A stretch of 59,066 nt of DNA from Candidatus Kapaibacterium sp. (GTDB lineage: Bacteria > Bacteroidota > Ignavibacteria > Kapaibacteriales > HRBIN21): NCBI GenBank assembly GCA_938084565.1, contig CALKEU010000012.1:1-59066 (forward strand), given 5' to 3'. Shown one piece after another: positions 18,213 through 28,159 of this stretch. The number at the start of each line of letters is the position of its first letter. Position 1 is the first letter of the stretch. The notes beneath the pieces are model-generated. The model was not told where the DNA came from and made no database searches. It saw only the letters and a program-made list of their open reading frames with translations. The position numbers were made by a program, and so were the translations under genes.

Positions 18213-18991
18213 CGGCTCAAGCCAATATGACGCTGCCATCCCAGACACAATGGAGCATCCGGCTCTGGAGCCAGGAGTTCCTCCGATGGATCCGGCGCAA
18301 CACGATCCGAGGGTTCCTTGCTGCCCTGGGGGTCTTCCTCCTGTTACTCCTGTTCTACGTAGCCTTGCAGATCTTGTTGCCCACGCAGACGCAGATGGCT
18401 CGCACTGCTCCCGTTGTCCGCATCCGGCTCTCGGAGCTCCCACCTCCACCGTCGCTGAGCCAAGAGATAGCGCCGCCGCCAACCCAAGCTGCCGCTGTCG
18501 AGCAACCCGCCGTGCGCGTCGGAGTCCCTATCCCGGTGCCCGATGTATTGGTGCCCCCAGAAGTCCAGAGTTTTGCAACCCTTGAAGAGTTGAAGCGCTC
18601 TCCCAGCGAAGCGGCTCTCGGCGGCGGGACGGGAGGGGGAACGGTGCAGGTCATCCCGGAGAACACTCGCGTGGAGGTTCCCAAAGAACCGGACCCATAC
18701 GAATTCGTCGCCGTGGAGCGGGAACCCTCACTGGACATGAACGAGCTGCGACGTCGGCTAGAGTATCCCGAGCTGGCACGCCGCGCCGGCATCCAGGGGA
18801 AGGTCTACGTCCGTGTATTGGTTGGAACCGATGGCAAGCCGAAGCGCTACATCATCGAACATTCTGACAACGAGCTGCTGACGGAGGCAGCCGTCAAAGC
18901 CGTCATGAGCATGACCTTTACGCCAGCTATCCAAAACGGTCAACCTATAGCCGTGTGGGTCAGCATTCCGATTGACTTCCGGCTCCGCTGA
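18209..18991 (+). CDS. tonB: TonB energy-transducing protein
   Basis: A 260-residue TonB. It has a cytoplasmic N-terminus, one membrane anchor (FLAALGVFLLLLLFYVALQI, about 38-57), a periplasm-spanning region with prolines (LPPPPSLSQEIAPPP), and a C-terminal TonB domain (about 170-260) with YPELARRAGIQGKVYVRVLV and FTPAIQNGQPIAVWVSIPI. It transmits energy from ExbB/ExbD to outer-membrane TonB-dependent transporters. None of those receptors is in this window. The ATG overlaps the preceding stop. Confidence 0.93.
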   Translation: MTAQANMTLPSQTQWSIRLWSQEFLRWIRRNTIRGFLAALGVFLLLLLFYVALQILLPTQTQMARTAPVVRIRLSELPPPPSLSQEIAPPPTQAAAVEQPAVRVGVPIPVPDVLVPPEVQSFATLEELKRSPSEAALGGGTGGGTVQVIPENTRVEVPKEPDPYEFVAVEREPSLDMNELRRRLEYPELARRAGIQGKVYVRVLVGTDGKPKRYIIEHSDNELLTEAAVKAVMSMTFTPAIQNGQPIAVWVSIPIDFRLR

Positions 18992-19060
18992 GCGTAGCAC
19001 CACAGTGAGCAAAAGCTGTGCGTGCTCTTCTGGTCTGTCCCAGTTGTTGTGAGGTCAGTT

Positions 19061-19294
19061 GTGCCCCCGGATGCTCCCAGAACGAGCTCACATCTCTGGT
19101 GGCATGCCGTTAACTATGCAGCCCGCCTCTTGGTGGTCGCCATGGGGCTTGTGCTGATCCTTGCACCCCTGCCCCTTACCCCAGATTCGGAAGTGTTCGT
19201 GCGCACCTTCGGCGTTGTCATGGCGCTGTTTGGCCTATACCGCCTCGTATGGTACTACTGGCGCACCCGACAGCAACGCAATGCCGAAGGGTAA
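19061..19294 (+). CDS. small membrane protein in the Ton operon
   Basis: About 77 residues with two hydrophobic segments, YAARLLVVAMGLVLILAPL and VRTFGVVMALFGLYRLVWYYW, and a basic C-terminus (RTRQQRN), suggesting an inner-membrane hairpin with both ends in the cytoplasm. The GTG at 19061 is preferred because GAGG lies six bases ahead; a GTG at 19022 would add 13 residues. Its 3' end overlaps the PstS-like gene by 14 bases. Its position between tonB and the PstS-like gene suggests a role in the Ton machinery, but I do not recognise a family. Confidence 0.65.
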   Translation: MPPDAPRTSSHLWWHAVNYAARLLVVAMGLVLILAPLPLTPDSEVFVRTFGVVMALFGLYRLVWYYWRTRQQRNAEG

Positions 19295-20204
19295 GTTCGT
19301 CCCTCTCCTCTATCTTCTCACGCTGCTGCTGTGCGCCTGTGCTCCCCGGCAAGGAGCCGTACCCGAGGAAGCTGAGGAAAGCCCTACGCGCGGTAGTGTG
19401 ACCGTGCTCTGCGATGAAGCTATCGCATCGCTGTTGCAGGAGCCTATTGGACGCTTTGACACCCTTTACCCGGACGCCTACGTACGGCTCGAAGTTACCT
19501 CCGCTCGAGAGGCCATGCGCCAGCTCCTGGCACGGAATGCGCGCCTTATCATCATCGCTCGAGATTACTTGCCTGACGAAGACTCCCTCATGCGCGCTTA
19601 CGGGGTGCCACCGCACACACGGGTGCAGCTCGCCGAGGACGCGTTAGTCTTCTTTGCCCACCCGAGCGTACCGCTGGATACGCTCAACGTAGCTCAGCTC
19701 CGTGCTCTTCTGTCGGGTTCTCACCACCTGCGCGACTTCTTCCCCCAGCTCCTGCGTGAGCCCGAGCTCATCTGCCCTTCGACGCCCTCCTCTGTCTATG
19801 CCCACCTCGTGCAGCAGGTCTTGTCGGGCACTTTTCCGAAACGGCGACTGCGGATGGTGTCGAGTTCCGATTCGGTCCTGCAGCTTGTTACAACAACGCC
19901 GTGGACGATCGGCATCGGGTATCTCTCACACGTGGCCCACAGGAGGGATCTGCGCCTTTTGTCGCTCGGTTACATCGATAGTGCCGGTGTTTACGTCTCT
20001 CCCAAACCGGTGCATCAGTCCTACGTGGTCATGCGCAAGTACCCGTACGTGGTTCCCATTTACGCCTATTTGCGCGATGACTTGCGGAATTTGCCCTGGA
20101 CGGTTGCCACCTTCCTGGGCACCGACACCGAAGTTCAGCGACACTTTTTGCAGCAGGGTATCGTACCGGCCTTTGCCCGTATTCGCTTGATTCCGGAGGA
20201 GTGA
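19281..20204 (+). CDS. PstS-like substrate-binding lipoprotein of the Ton operon
   Basis: A 307-residue protein with a lipoprotein signal peptide (FVPLLYLLTLLLCAC, lipidated Cys20) and a periplasmic-binding-protein fold of the phosphate-binding type: TVLCDEAIASLLQEPIGRFDTLYP opens the domain, and LNVAQLRALLSG is the usual 'L....l..if.G' motif of PstS-like proteins. No Pst ABC permease or ATPase genes are nearby. In Bacteroidota a PstS-like lipoprotein is often found at this place in Ton clusters; its ligand and role there are not established. It overlaps the previous gene by 14 bases, and its GGAGGA-containing 3' end supplies the TPR gene's ribosome binding site. Confidence 0.85.
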   Translation: MPKGKFVPLLYLLTLLLCACAPRQGAVPEEAEESPTRGSVTVLCDEAIASLLQEPIGRFDTLYPDAYVRLEVTSAREAMRQLLARNARLIIIARDYLPDEDSLMRAYGVPPHTRVQLAEDALVFFAHPSVPLDTLNVAQLRALLSGSHHLRDFFPQLLREPELICPSTPSSVYAHLVQQVLSGTFPKRRLRMVSSSDSVLQLVTTTPWTIGIGYLSHVAHRRDLRLLSLGYIDSAGVYVSPKPVHQSYVVMRKYPYVVPIYAYLRDDLRNLPWTVATFLGTDTEVQRHFLQQGIVPAFARIRLIPEE

Positions 20205-20206
20205 CA

Positions 20207-21880
20207 ATGCGGTGCTTTGGACTTGTGCTTCTCGTAAGCAGCAGCGTGCTAGCAGTAGCGCAAGTAGAGCAAGCACAGCTCCTCTTTCGCCAAGGCCGTG
20301 CTGAGGAAGCTCTCGCGCTGCTCCAGCCCCTTGTCGCACGCTCCGATGAAGCCGCGCTGCTCCTGGCAGGTGACATCTGGATGGAACTCGAGCGGCCGGA
20401 TTCGGCGCTAGCCCTCTACCGGCGCATCCCCAAAGCAATGAACAAACCCACCGTTGTCGCTCGCATTGGCAATGCCCTTTCGGCGGCGGGCAATCAGACC
20501 GAAGCAATTGCCCTGCTCCGCAAAGCACGGGAGCAACACTTGCGCAACATTGATATTACGCTCGCGCTGGCACAGGCACTCCTCCAAGCCGATTCACTCC
20601 AAGCGGCAGAGTACCTTGTGCTTCAGGCTCGGGAATTTGCAGGCTCCGACCCACGGGTGTATACCATGCTGGGCGATCTCTACTACCGCCAGCGCGTCTA
20701 CGAGCTGGCGCGCCAGAATTACGAGCAAGCGCTGCGCTTGGACTCTCTCCAGACTCAACCCCGCATTCGCCTAGCAGAGGTCTACTTCCGGCTAGCCCAG
20801 CGCGAGGCCGACCAAGAGCTGGCAAGCCAATACTACCGCCGTTCACTCCAGCAGTGGGATGCTATCACGCAACTGGATTCGACAAATGCTCGAGCCTTCT
20901 ACGAGAAGGGACGCCTCTTCTTCTTTGCTCGCCGGTACGAGGAAGCCGCCGCGGCGCTGAGTCGTTTCATCCATCTGCGCCCCAGCGGCAGCCTGGGGCG
21001 GTGGTATCTGGCACAGGCCCTCGTTGAGCTCCAGCGCTGTAGTGAAGCTCTGCCCCATTTGGAGCAAGTGGCACGGGAGCTCGACACAGCCCGCCCACGA
21101 GCGCTCTTGCTGCACGCCCGCTGCCTCTTCGAGCAGGCCCGCTACGCCGATGCCGCCCGTGCTTACGAACAGCTGCTTCGCGATCCCAGCCTTCCTGCCG
21201 ATGCTGCTGACTGGGAACGAGCAGGTGTAGCAGCGCTCTTCACCGGCGATACAACCTCTGCCCTTGAGTACTTCCGCACCGCCCTCCGCCGTGACGTACG
21301 GCGTTGTGCTCTGAACTTCCGCCTTGGCATGCTGCTCTACGAGCGCCGGCAGTATAGCGAAGCCATCTCCGTCTTTCGTCAGCGCTTGGAGTCGTGCTCT
21401 GACACCCTCGATGCCCGTGTCTATGCTTTGATTGGCACTGCCTTCCTTGCGGCCAATCAGCCTGATTCAGCCTTGCCAGCACTGATGCAGAGCCTGCAAC
21501 TCGACTCTACCACCCTCTTTACTTACCGGCTTCTGGTAGCAGCACAGATGGCATTGCGCCGCTATGCTGAGGCAGAATCCACTGCGTGGCTGGCTCTCCG
21601 CCGTGCCCGGCAGCACAATGATCGGCAGAGCGCCGACGATATTCTCATCTCCCTCTGCGCCCCTCTCCTGGAGGCAAAGGACTTTGCACGCCTGCAACGG
21701 CTAGCCCGGGAAGCTACGCGCATCTTCCCTGCTTCACCGAAGGCATGGGTCTTCCTGGGTCTGGCATACCACGGGCTCAACGATGCCGCAAATGCCTGTC
21801 GCGCTTACCGAGAAGCTCTGCGCCGCGACCCCAGCGAGGGCACTGCCCAGCAGAATCTCAAAGCCCTCGGCTGCCCATAA
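20207..21880 (+). CDS. secreted TPR-repeat protein of the Ton operon
   Basis: A 557-residue protein with a signal peptide (CFGLVLLVSSSVLAVAQ) and tetratricopeptide repeats over almost its whole length: for example AEEALALLQPLV, PDSALALYRRI, YELARQNYEQAL, YEEAAAALSRF, YADAARAYEQLL, YSEAISVFRQRL and the final GLNDAANACRAYREAL. It is likely a periplasmic protein-protein interaction scaffold. The ATG at 20207 has GGAGG seven bases upstream; a GTG at 20201 overlapping the previous stop is the alternative. Last gene of the Ton operon; a 96-base gap to recG follows. Confidence 0.9.
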   Translation: MRCFGLVLLVSSSVLAVAQVEQAQLLFRQGRAEEALALLQPLVARSDEAALLLAGDIWMELERPDSALALYRRIPKAMNKPTVVARIGNALSAAGNQTEAIALLRKAREQHLRNIDITLALAQALLQADSLQAAEYLVLQAREFAGSDPRVYTMLGDLYYRQRVYELARQNYEQALRLDSLQTQPRIRLAEVYFRLAQREADQELASQYYRRSLQQWDAITQLDSTNARAFYEKGRLFFFARRYEEAAAALSRFIHLRPSGSLGRWYLAQALVELQRCSEALPHLEQVARELDTARPRALLLHARCLFEQARYADAARAYEQLLRDPSLPADAADWERAGVAALFTGDTTSALEYFRTALRRDVRRCALNFRLGMLLYERRQYSEAISVFRQRLESCSDTLDARVYALIGTAFLAANQPDSALPALMQSLQLDSTTLFTYRLLVAAQMALRRYAEAESTAWLALRRARQHNDRQSADDILISLCAPLLEAKDFARLQRLAREATRIFPASPKAWVFLGLAYHGLNDAANACRAYREALRRDPSEGTAQQNLKALGCP

Positions 21881-21976
21881 TTGGCCTATCCCTGGCCAGC
21901 AGACCCCGCAGATACATGCACCACCCCATAGGAGCAGTCGTCTCTCACCTGTGCACATAGCGGGCAAGCATACCAC

Positions 21977-24202
21977 ATGCCCCTGAGCGCCCAGGCAGAA
22001 GTGCAGTACCTTAAAGGGATTGGCCCCCGACGGGCAGCCGCTCTCGCACAGAGTGGCATTCACACCCTGCACGACTTGCTCTATTTTCTGCCACGCGCCT
22101 ACATTGACCGACGCACCACCTCTACACTCCGCTCTCTGACCCTTGCGCTTCGCAAGCAAGAACGCCTCTTCGAAGAACCGCTCCCCTTGGCCGAAGAAGG
22201 CCTATTGTTCAGCGAAGTCACACTCGTTGCCCGCCTCGAGGACCTGCGAGAGCACACCTATGCAGGGAACCGCCGCATGTTGATTGGCACCATCGATGAT
22301 GGCAGCGGCATGCGCGGGACGATCATCTTCTGGAACGCCCTCGATTACTACCGCGACTTCCTCCAGCCGGGGCAGCTCTATGCCCTTGCCGGACGCCCGA
22401 CATTGGACCGACGCGGGATTGTGACCTTCCACCACCCAGAGCTCGACCCCATCGAACCGGGCGAAGAAGAACTCTACCGCACCGGGGGCATTCTGCCCAA
22501 ATACCGACTCACGAACACTATGCGTCGGGCCGGTCTGACCCAAGCACGGCTCCGTAGGCTGGTTGCTACAGCGCTGGAACAGCTCCTGCCCACACTCTCG
22601 GACCCACTGCCCGAAACACTGCGCCGCACGTATGAGCTCCTTCCCCTGACGGAAGCACTCCAGCAGCTGCACTTCCCAACCTCCCCAACACAGCTGCAGC
22701 AGGCGCGCTACCGGATGAAGTTCGAGGAAATGTTCCTCTTCCAACTGCTCCTTGCACTCCGCCGGCGCGATCTGCGCCAGGAGCAGGGTTTGACAATGAA
22801 TCCCCGGAGCGCCCATGCACGCTGGCTCTTGCAACGCCTCCCCTTCGAACTGACCCGGGCCCAGCGACGCGCCCTCTGGGACATTGCTGCTGATCTGTCG
22901 AGTGGTCGCCCGATGAACCGCCTCCTCCAGGGAGATGTTGGCTCTGGCAAGACCATTGTCGCTTTGCTGACGATGCTCGTGGCTGTCGACAATGGATATC
23001 AAGCTATCCTGATGGCCCCGACGGAGCTTCTGGCCGAACAGCACTACCATACAATCTGCCGCCTCCTGGAGGGGTCCGAGCTGCGGGTCGTACAACTCGT
23101 CGGGGGACAGAATGCACGGCTGCGTCGTGAGCTCCTGCAGGCCATCGCCACTGGAGAGGCTCACATCATCGTGGGCACCCACGCCCTCTTCGAGAGCTCA
23201 GCGACCTACCACCGCGCCGGCCTTTTGGTCATCGACGAGCAGCACCGCTTCGGGGTGCTTCAGCGGGCCCGGTTGCGGGAACTCAGCCGTGCTTCTCTCG
23301 GCACCGCTGGCGTTGTCCCCCATGTGTTGGTGATGTCGGCAACCCCTATCCCGCGGACGCTCTCCATGACGCTCTATGGCGATCTGGATGTCTCCATCTT
23401 GGACGAACTCCCGCCCGGGCGGAAGCCCGTTGTGACGAAGGTCGTCTTCGAAAGCCAATTGCCTCAGGTGTACGAATTCATTCGCGCCCAGCTCCGAGCC
23501 GGCCGCCAAGCCTATATCGTCTACCCCCTCATCGAACCCTCGGAGAAGCTCCAGCTGAAGGCCGCTACAGAGCACTTCGAAGAGCTCCAAAGGGAGGTCT
23601 TCCCCGAATTCCGCTGCGGCCTGCTCCACGGACAGCTCTTCTGGTACGAGAAGGAAGAGGTCATGCGAGCGTTTGCCCGCGGGGAGTACCACGTTCTGGT
23701 TGCCACCACGGTCATCGAGGTAGGTATCGACATCCCGAATGCCACAATTATGCTCATCCACAACGCTGAACGCTTTGGCTTAGCTCAGCTCCACCAACTG
23801 CGAGGACGCGTCGGACGCGGTACCGAGCAAGCCTACTGCTTTCTGGCTACTCGAGACCACTTCCGCTACCACTGGCACCGCGCCGATGCGGAACCCCGCG
23901 AGCGTCTTGCCGCCATCGTCCGGCTCCGCACTCTCGAGCAGACAACCGATGGCTTCCGCATTGCTGAGGTCGATCTGCGCCTCCGCGGTCCAGGCGATCT
24001 CCTCGGCACACGTCAAGCTGGCGTGCCAGAGTTTCAGTACATCGATCTCATAACGGACGGCGACATTATCACCCGTGCCCGACAGGCCGCCTTCGAGCTC
24101 ATCAAGCAGGATCCACACCTGCACCACCCCACACACAGCGGGATCCGTCGCGCACTGAGCCAGCGCTATGGCACAGCGGCCCACTGGCTCGACATTGGCT
24201 AA
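21977..24202 (+). CDS. recG: ATP-dependent DNA helicase RecG
   Basis: A 741-residue RecG, which remodels stalled replication forks and Holliday junctions. The N-terminal wedge/OB domain includes VQYLKGIGPRRAAALAQ and the DLLYFLPRAYIDRR motif. The helicase core has GDVGSGKT (Walker A, about 318-325), the RecG-type DEQH box in LVIDEQHRFGV (about 420), MSATPIPRTLSM, TTVIEVGIDIPNA and the arginine-finger motif QLRGRVGRG. The C-terminal GPGDLLGTRQAGVPEF is the family wedge signature. It ends only five bases from the convergent frr stop. Confidence 0.97.
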   Translation: MPLSAQAEVQYLKGIGPRRAAALAQSGIHTLHDLLYFLPRAYIDRRTTSTLRSLTLALRKQERLFEEPLPLAEEGLLFSEVTLVARLEDLREHTYAGNRRMLIGTIDDGSGMRGTIIFWNALDYYRDFLQPGQLYALAGRPTLDRRGIVTFHHPELDPIEPGEEELYRTGGILPKYRLTNTMRRAGLTQARLRRLVATALEQLLPTLSDPLPETLRRTYELLPLTEALQQLHFPTSPTQLQQARYRMKFEEMFLFQLLLALRRRDLRQEQGLTMNPRSAHARWLLQRLPFELTRAQRRALWDIAADLSSGRPMNRLLQGDVGSGKTIVALLTMLVAVDNGYQAILMAPTELLAEQHYHTICRLLEGSELRVVQLVGGQNARLRRELLQAIATGEAHIIVGTHALFESSATYHRAGLLVIDEQHRFGVLQRARLRELSRASLGTAGVVPHVLVMSATPIPRTLSMTLYGDLDVSILDELPPGRKPVVTKVVFESQLPQVYEFIRAQLRAGRQAYIVYPLIEPSEKLQLKAATEHFEELQREVFPEFRCGLLHGQLFWYEKEEVMRAFARGEYHVLVATTVIEVGIDIPNATIMLIHNAERFGLAQLHQLRGRVGRGTEQAYCFLATRDHFRYHWHRADAEPRERLAAIVRLRTLEQTTDGFRIAEVDLRLRGPGDLLGTRQAGVPEFQYIDLITDGDIITRARQAAFELIKQDPHLHHPTHSGIRRALSQRYGTAAHWLDIG

Positions 24203-24207
24203 CGCCC

Positions 24208-24792
24208 TTACTCCTCCAGGATCTCCTTCTCCTTGCGCTCGAGCAGCTGATTGATTTCCTCGGTGAAAGCGTCAGTAATCTTCTGCAACTCCTGCTCTCC
24301 GCGGTGCCGCTCGTCTTCGGAGAAGCGCTCTTCCTTTTCCAGACGGCGCAGCTCCTCCAGGTACTCGCGACGGATGTTTCGCAGAGCTACTCGAGCCTCT
24401 TCGGCGTACTTACGGCATATCTTGACTAGCTCCCGGCGCCGCTCCTCGCTCAGCGGAGGGAGCACAAGGCGGATGACAGAACCATCGTTGCTCGGCGTCA
24501 CTCCGAGCTCTGACTGCAGCAGTGCTTTCTCAATAGCCCCCAGCACTGACCGATCCCAGGGCTGAATCACGAGCATCCGAGGCTCGGGCACCGTAATGGA
24601 GCTGAGTTGGGATAGCGGTGTTGGCACCCCGTAGTACTCTACCCGCACATGTTCAACCAAAGCAGGACTGGCCCGCCCGGTCCGCAGTCGCGCCAGCTGA
24701 TGCTGAAAATGTTCCACCGTCTTACTCATGTGCTCGCGGGCTTTTGCCAGAACATCCGCTATCGGCATGGTCTTCAGGGTCGGCTGTGTCAC
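24208..24792 (-). CDS. frr: ribosome recycling factor
   Basis: A 194-residue RRF, which with EF-G splits the post-termination ribosome. Motifs are [45 protein letters not shown], the [23 protein letters not shown] block and the long C-terminal helix [20 protein letters not shown]. It is slightly longer than usual (~185) through the N-terminus. It starts with GTG overlapping the pyrH stop (GTGA). Last gene of rplM-rpsI-rpsB-tsf-pyrH-frr. Confidence 0.97.
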   Translation of the reverse strand: MTQPTLKTMPIADVLAKAREHMSKTVEHFQHQLARLRTGRASPALVEHVRVEYYGVPTPLSQLSSITVPEPRMLVIQPWDRSVLGAIEKALLQSELGVTPSNDGSVIRLVLPPLSEERRRELVKICRKYAEEARVALRNIRREYLEELRRLEKEERFSEDERHRGEQELQKITDAFTEEINQLLERKEKEILEE

Positions 24793-25520
24793 TGCTCATG
24801 GTGGACAATCGTTGCTACGGGAGCGCCCTGCAAGAGGCGCACCAGATTCCCCCGGTGGTTGATATTGAAGACCAGGATCGGGAGCTGATTTTCCTGGCAG
24901 AGTGTGATGGCGGTTAGGTCCATAACGCGGAGGCCCTTTTCGAGGATCTCCCGTGAACTGATGCGCTCGTACCGCCGTGCAGTGGCTACCTGTTCAGGAT
25001 CGGCATCGTAGACCCCGTCTACCCGTGTGCCTTTCAGGATCGCTTCGGCACCGAGCTCGATGGCACGAAGCGCCGCTGCCGTGTCGGTTGTAAAGTATGG
25101 ATTCCCTGTCCCAGCAGCGAAGATGACGATCCGACCCTTTTCCAAATGGCGGATAGCTCGCCGCCGGATGAAGGGCTCGGCAATTTGAGCCATGGCAATA
25201 GCTGTCTGCAGCCGTGTTGGGACGCCGCGAGCTTCAATGGCGTTCTGCAACGCCAGTCCATTGATGACCGTGGCGAGCATACCCATGTAATCGCCGACCA
25301 CCTTATCGATCCCATGGGCGGCTGCCTGCAGTCCACGGAAGATGTTCCCTCCTCCGATGACGACAGCCAGCTGTACACCGAGCCGATGGGCCTCCACAAT
25401 CTCATCGGCCAAGGCCGCCAGTGCTTGCGGATCGATCCCATAGCGCTGCCCCCCGAGGAGAGCCTCACCCGAAAGCTTGAGAACAACCCGGCGATAGCGC
25501 GGGGAATTAGCGTCCTCCAT
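24789..25520 (-). CDS. pyrH: uridylate kinase
   Basis: A 243-residue bacterial UMP kinase of the amino-acid-kinase fold, making UDP from [16 protein letters not shown] opens the domain, [10 protein letters not shown] and [16 protein letters not shown] bind substrate, and [17 protein letters not shown] binds phosphate. The ATG at 25520 has GGGGGAGA upstream and overlaps the end of tsf by 14 bases; a longer frame from 25565 would begin inside tsf without support. Confidence 0.97.
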   Translation of the reverse strand: MEDANSPRYRRVVLKLSGEALLGGQRYGIDPQALAALADEIVEAHRLGVQLAVVIGGGNIFRGLQAAAHGIDKVVGDYMGMLATVINGLALQNAIEARGVPTRLQTAIAMAQIAEPFIRRRAIRHLEKGRIVIFAAGTGNPYFTTDTAAALRAIELGAEAILKGTRVDGVYDADPEQVATARRYERISSREILEKGLRVMDLTAITLCQENQLPILVFNINHRGNLVRLLQGAPVATIVHHEQ

Positions 25521-26379
25521 GCTCAGTCTCCCCCAAGAAGTAACGCCAGAAGCGACGAACTTCAATGGGGACGCCTACCGTAGGCTGAGCTTCCGCCAGC
25601 ACATCAGCGACCGTCCGATGCGGATCGCGGATGTAGGCTTGCTCGAGTAAGCAGCGCTCCTGGAAGAACTTCTCAGCCCGTCCACGAGCGATGCGTTCAG
25701 CAACTTCGGCAGTTTTCCCTTCTGCCAGGGCTTGTTGCCGGTACAGCTCCAGTTCATGGGCGTAGACATCCTCAGGAACGTGGGTGCGGCTGACGTAGTC
25801 CGGCTGCATCGCGGCTACCTGCATAGCCAAATCACGCAGTAGCGGGCGTATTGCCTCCGGGGGTTGAGCCAGCCCCACCTCTACCACAGCTGCCAACCGG
25901 CTACCGGCATGGACATATGCCGCAAAGAAGCCATCGGTACTCAGCACATGGTAGCGCCGCAGCTGCACCTTTTCTCCTACCTTAGCCACGAGTTCATCCC
26001 GCCAGTTGCCGAGCGTCTTGCCCCCAACGTCGAGAGCCCAGAGGGCTTCCTCCGAGGGGACATCGTGTTCCAAAAGGGCGTTGAGGAGCGCTGTGGCAAA
26101 CTCGACAAATTCCTGATTACGGGCAACGAAATCCGTCTCGCAGTTGAGCTCCAGGAGCACCGCCCGCTTCCCTTGCTCATCGGTAGCTGCGAGCACAACC
26201 CCTTCACGGGCAATGCGATCGGCTCGCTTAGCTGCCAGGACTGCGCCGCGCTGGCGCAAGTACTCGATAGCGGCCTGCAGATCGCCCTGTGCTGCCTCCA
26301 GTGCATGCTTGCAGTCTGTAAACCCAGCGCCCGTCTTTTCGCGCAATTCCTTGATGAGCTGTGGCGTAATTGCGGCCAT
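25507..26379 (-). CDS. tsf: elongation factor Ts
   Basis: A 290-residue EF-Ts, the nucleotide exchange factor for EF-Tu. The N-terminal UBA-like domain reads [20 protein letters not shown], followed by [12 protein letters not shown], the EF-Tu-contact motif [15 protein letters not shown], and a dimerisation core with [13 protein letters not shown]. The ATG at 26379 is chosen because GAGGAAA lies ahead of it and the family starts here. Downstream of rpsB, as in most bacteria. Confidence 0.97.
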   Translation of the reverse strand: MAAITPQLIKELREKTGAGFTDCKHALEAAQGDLQAAIEYLRQRGAVLAAKRADRIAREGVVLAATDEQGKRAVLLELNCETDFVARNQEFVEFATALLNALLEHDVPSEEALWALDVGGKTLGNWRDELVAKVGEKVQLRRYHVLSTDGFFAAYVHAGSRLAAVVEVGLAQPPEAIRPLLRDLAMQVAAMQPDYVSRTHVPEDVYAHELELYRQQALAEGKTAEVAERIARGRAEKFFQERCLLEQAYIRDPHRTVADVLAEAQPTVGVPIEVRRFWRYFLGETEHGGR

Positions 26380-26392
26380 CTCACGCTTTCCT

Positions 26393-27187
26393 CTAGGCTG
26401 TCTCACTCTCAGCGTCGCTCACGCCTGCGGGGGAGTGTGCCTCACCGGGAGTGTGCGTCTCGTACTCTTCCAGAAGCTGCTCGATATCCTTGCCCCGTTG
26501 CCGGGCGATATGGCGCCCTTCGAGCACGGCATCAGCCACAATGCGGGTGAAGAGCTCCACAGCTCCGACGGCGTCGTCATTGGCCGGAATTGGGTAATCG
26601 ACGGCCTCAGGATCGGCATTCGTATCCACAATCCCTACCGTGGGGATCCCCAGGAGGCGAGCTTCCTTGACAGCAATGTGCTCACGGACGATATCCACAA
26701 CGTAGAGCATGCCCGGTAGACGATTCATCTGCTCGATGCCGCCGAAGAGAAGCCGCAGCTTGTCGCGCTCCCGGAGGATCTGAAGGCGTTCCTTCTTGGT
26801 AAACTGCTCCAGTGTGCCATCGGCTTCCCATTTGTCGATGGTAGCCAAGCGCCGGATGCTCTGCCGAACGGTGCTGAAGTTTGTCAGTGTGCCGCCGAGC
26901 CAGCGCTCGACAACGTAGGGCATCCCACACCGCTGGGCCTCGCGGCGGATGATCTCCTTAGCCTGCGGCTTTGTGCCAACGAAGAGCACCAGTTTACCCT
27001 GCGCAGCCACATCGACAACAGCAGAACGGGCAACCTCGAGGAAGGCCTGCGTCTTCCGCACGTCAATAATGTGGATCCCATTGCGCTCCCCAAAAATGAA
27101 CGGGCGCATCTTCGGATTCCACCGGCGCGTCAGATGCCCAAAGTGCGCCCCTGCCTGTATCAGCTGTTCGACTGTCACCAGCGCCAT
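26393..27187 (-). CDS. rpsB: 30S ribosomal protein S2
   Basis: A 264-residue S2. Signature motifs are LIQAGAHFGHLTRRWNPKM, FIFGERNGIHIIDV, VLFVGTKPQAKEII, YVVERWLGGTLTNF and the C-terminal GIPTVGIVDTNADPEAVDYPIPANDDA. The C-terminal tail is acidic and low-complexity. It lies between rpsI and tsf. Length is close to the family norm. Confidence 0.97.
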   Translation of the reverse strand: MALVTVEQLIQAGAHFGHLTRRWNPKMRPFIFGERNGIHIIDVRKTQAFLEVARSAVVDVAAQGKLVLFVGTKPQAKEIIRREAQRCGMPYVVERWLGGTLTNFSTVRQSIRRLATIDKWEADGTLEQFTKKERLQILRERDKLRLLFGGIEQMNRLPGMLYVVDIVREHIAVKEARLLGIPTVGIVDTNADPEAVDYPIPANDDAVGAVELFTRIVADAVLEGRHIARQRGKDIEQLLEEYETHTPGEAHSPAGVSDAESETA

Positions 27188-27220
27188 CCTCCCGCTAACT
27201 GATTGGCACCAACTTCACTC

Positions 27221-27610
27221 TTAGCGCTTGGAGAACTGGAAGCGCTTGCGCGCTTTTTTCTGACCGTACTTCTTCCGCTCCACCATGCGGGGATCGCGGG
27301 TCAAGAGCCCTGCCGGACGGAGGATCTTCCGAAATTCCTCATCCAGCTGTACCAGCGCTCGAGCAATCCCGAGCCGGAGTGCCCCGGCCTGGCCACTGAT
27401 GCCACCCCCTGTGACGGTAGCCCGGATATCGAACTGGCCTACTGTATTGGCCAGCTCCAGCGGCAGCAGAATATCTTTCCGATGGGCCTCAATCGGGAAG
27501 TAGTCCCCCAGCGTCCGTCCATTCACCGTGATTGCTCCCGTACCCGGGGTCAGTACGACCCGGGCAACGGCAGTTTTGCGACGACCCGTGGCCAGGATAA
27601 TCCGTGACAT
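27221..27610 (-). CDS. rpsI: 30S ribosomal protein S9
   Basis: A 129-residue S9. [11 protein letters not shown] near the start, [21 protein letters not shown] in the middle, and the C-terminal tail [24 protein letters not shown], whose last Lys-Arg touches tRNA in the P site. It follows rplM after 12 bases, the standard pair. Confidence 0.97.
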   Translation of the reverse strand: MSRIILATGRRKTAVARVVLTPGTGAITVNGRTLGDYFPIEAHRKDILLPLELANTVGQFDIRATVTGGGISGQAGALRLGIARALVQLDEEFRKILRPAGLLTRDPRMVERKKYGQKKARKRFQFSKR

Positions 27611-27622
27611 TGCTACCCCTCA

Positions 27623-28087
27623 TCAATCACACGGATACGGGAACTCGTAGGGCTGTGGCTGCTGAGCTTGGTGAGGATGCTCAGGACCCGCATAGACCTT
27701 GAGCTTGCGAATCAGGCGTCGGCCCAGCCGCCCCTTCGGCAACATCCCCCAGACGGCGTGCTCGATGACTGCCTCTGGCCTTCGACGGAGAAGCTCCCGG
27801 AATGTCTCAAACCGTGCACCCCCAGGATAACCCGTGTAGCGGAAGTACTCCTTCTTCGTCCGGCGCTTCCCCTCGACTCGAACCTGAGCAGCATTGATAA
27901 CGATCACGAAGTCGCCACAATCCACATGCGGACTAAAGAAGGGCGTGTGTTTACCGCGGAGGAGCCGCGCCACCTGCGAGGCTAGCCGGCCTAGTGTCTT
28001 GCCTGCAGCGTCGACAACCCACCAGCGGCGCTCAACCTCTTGCTTCCGTACGAACTTCGTAATCCGACCCGATGCCTTCAAGGCCAT
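27623..28087 (-). CDS. rplM: 50S ribosomal protein L13
   Basis: A 154-residue L13, an early-assembly 23S rRNA-binding protein. It has [40 protein letters not shown] and [23 protein letters not shown]. The ATG at 28087 matches the family start; the TATTTTTG promoter upstream excludes most of the longer frame. First gene of the six-gene translation operon. Confidence 0.97.
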   Translation of the reverse strand: MALKASGRITKFVRKQEVERRWWVVDAAGKTLGRLASQVARLLRGKHTPFFSPHVDCGDFVIVINAAQVRVEGKRRTKKEYFRYTGYPGGARFETFRELLRRRPEAVIEHAVWGMLPKGRLGRRLIRKLKVYAGPEHPHQAQQPQPYEFPYPCD

Positions 28088-28129
28088 GGGATGCCTTTCG
28101 TCTACAACATGCAACGTGCACAGAGCACG

Positions 28130-28158
28130 CAAAAATACGATTCCAACAGCTCTTTCAA
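28130..28158 (-). promoter_or_regulatory. promoter for the rplM operon (TTG-N18-TATTTTTG)
   Basis: The minus strand shows TATTTTTG at 28137-28130 and a -33 TTG at 28158-28156, 17-18 bases further upstream, so both halves of the Bacteroidota promoter consensus are present. There are 42 bases between the -7 motif and the rplM ATG. This is the best promoter in the window. Confidence 0.7.
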
Positions 28159-28159
28159 C

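Noticed and set aside
21881-21976. 96-base gap before recG, checked for a promoter, terminator or small RNA
   Set aside because: Only a 5-bp stem (TGGCC/GGCCA) is visible and no TAnnTTTG element. Nothing supportable.
22202-23182. 326-residue minus-strand frame opposite recG
   Set aside because: It is a shadow of a fully conserved RecG helicase core; no family features.
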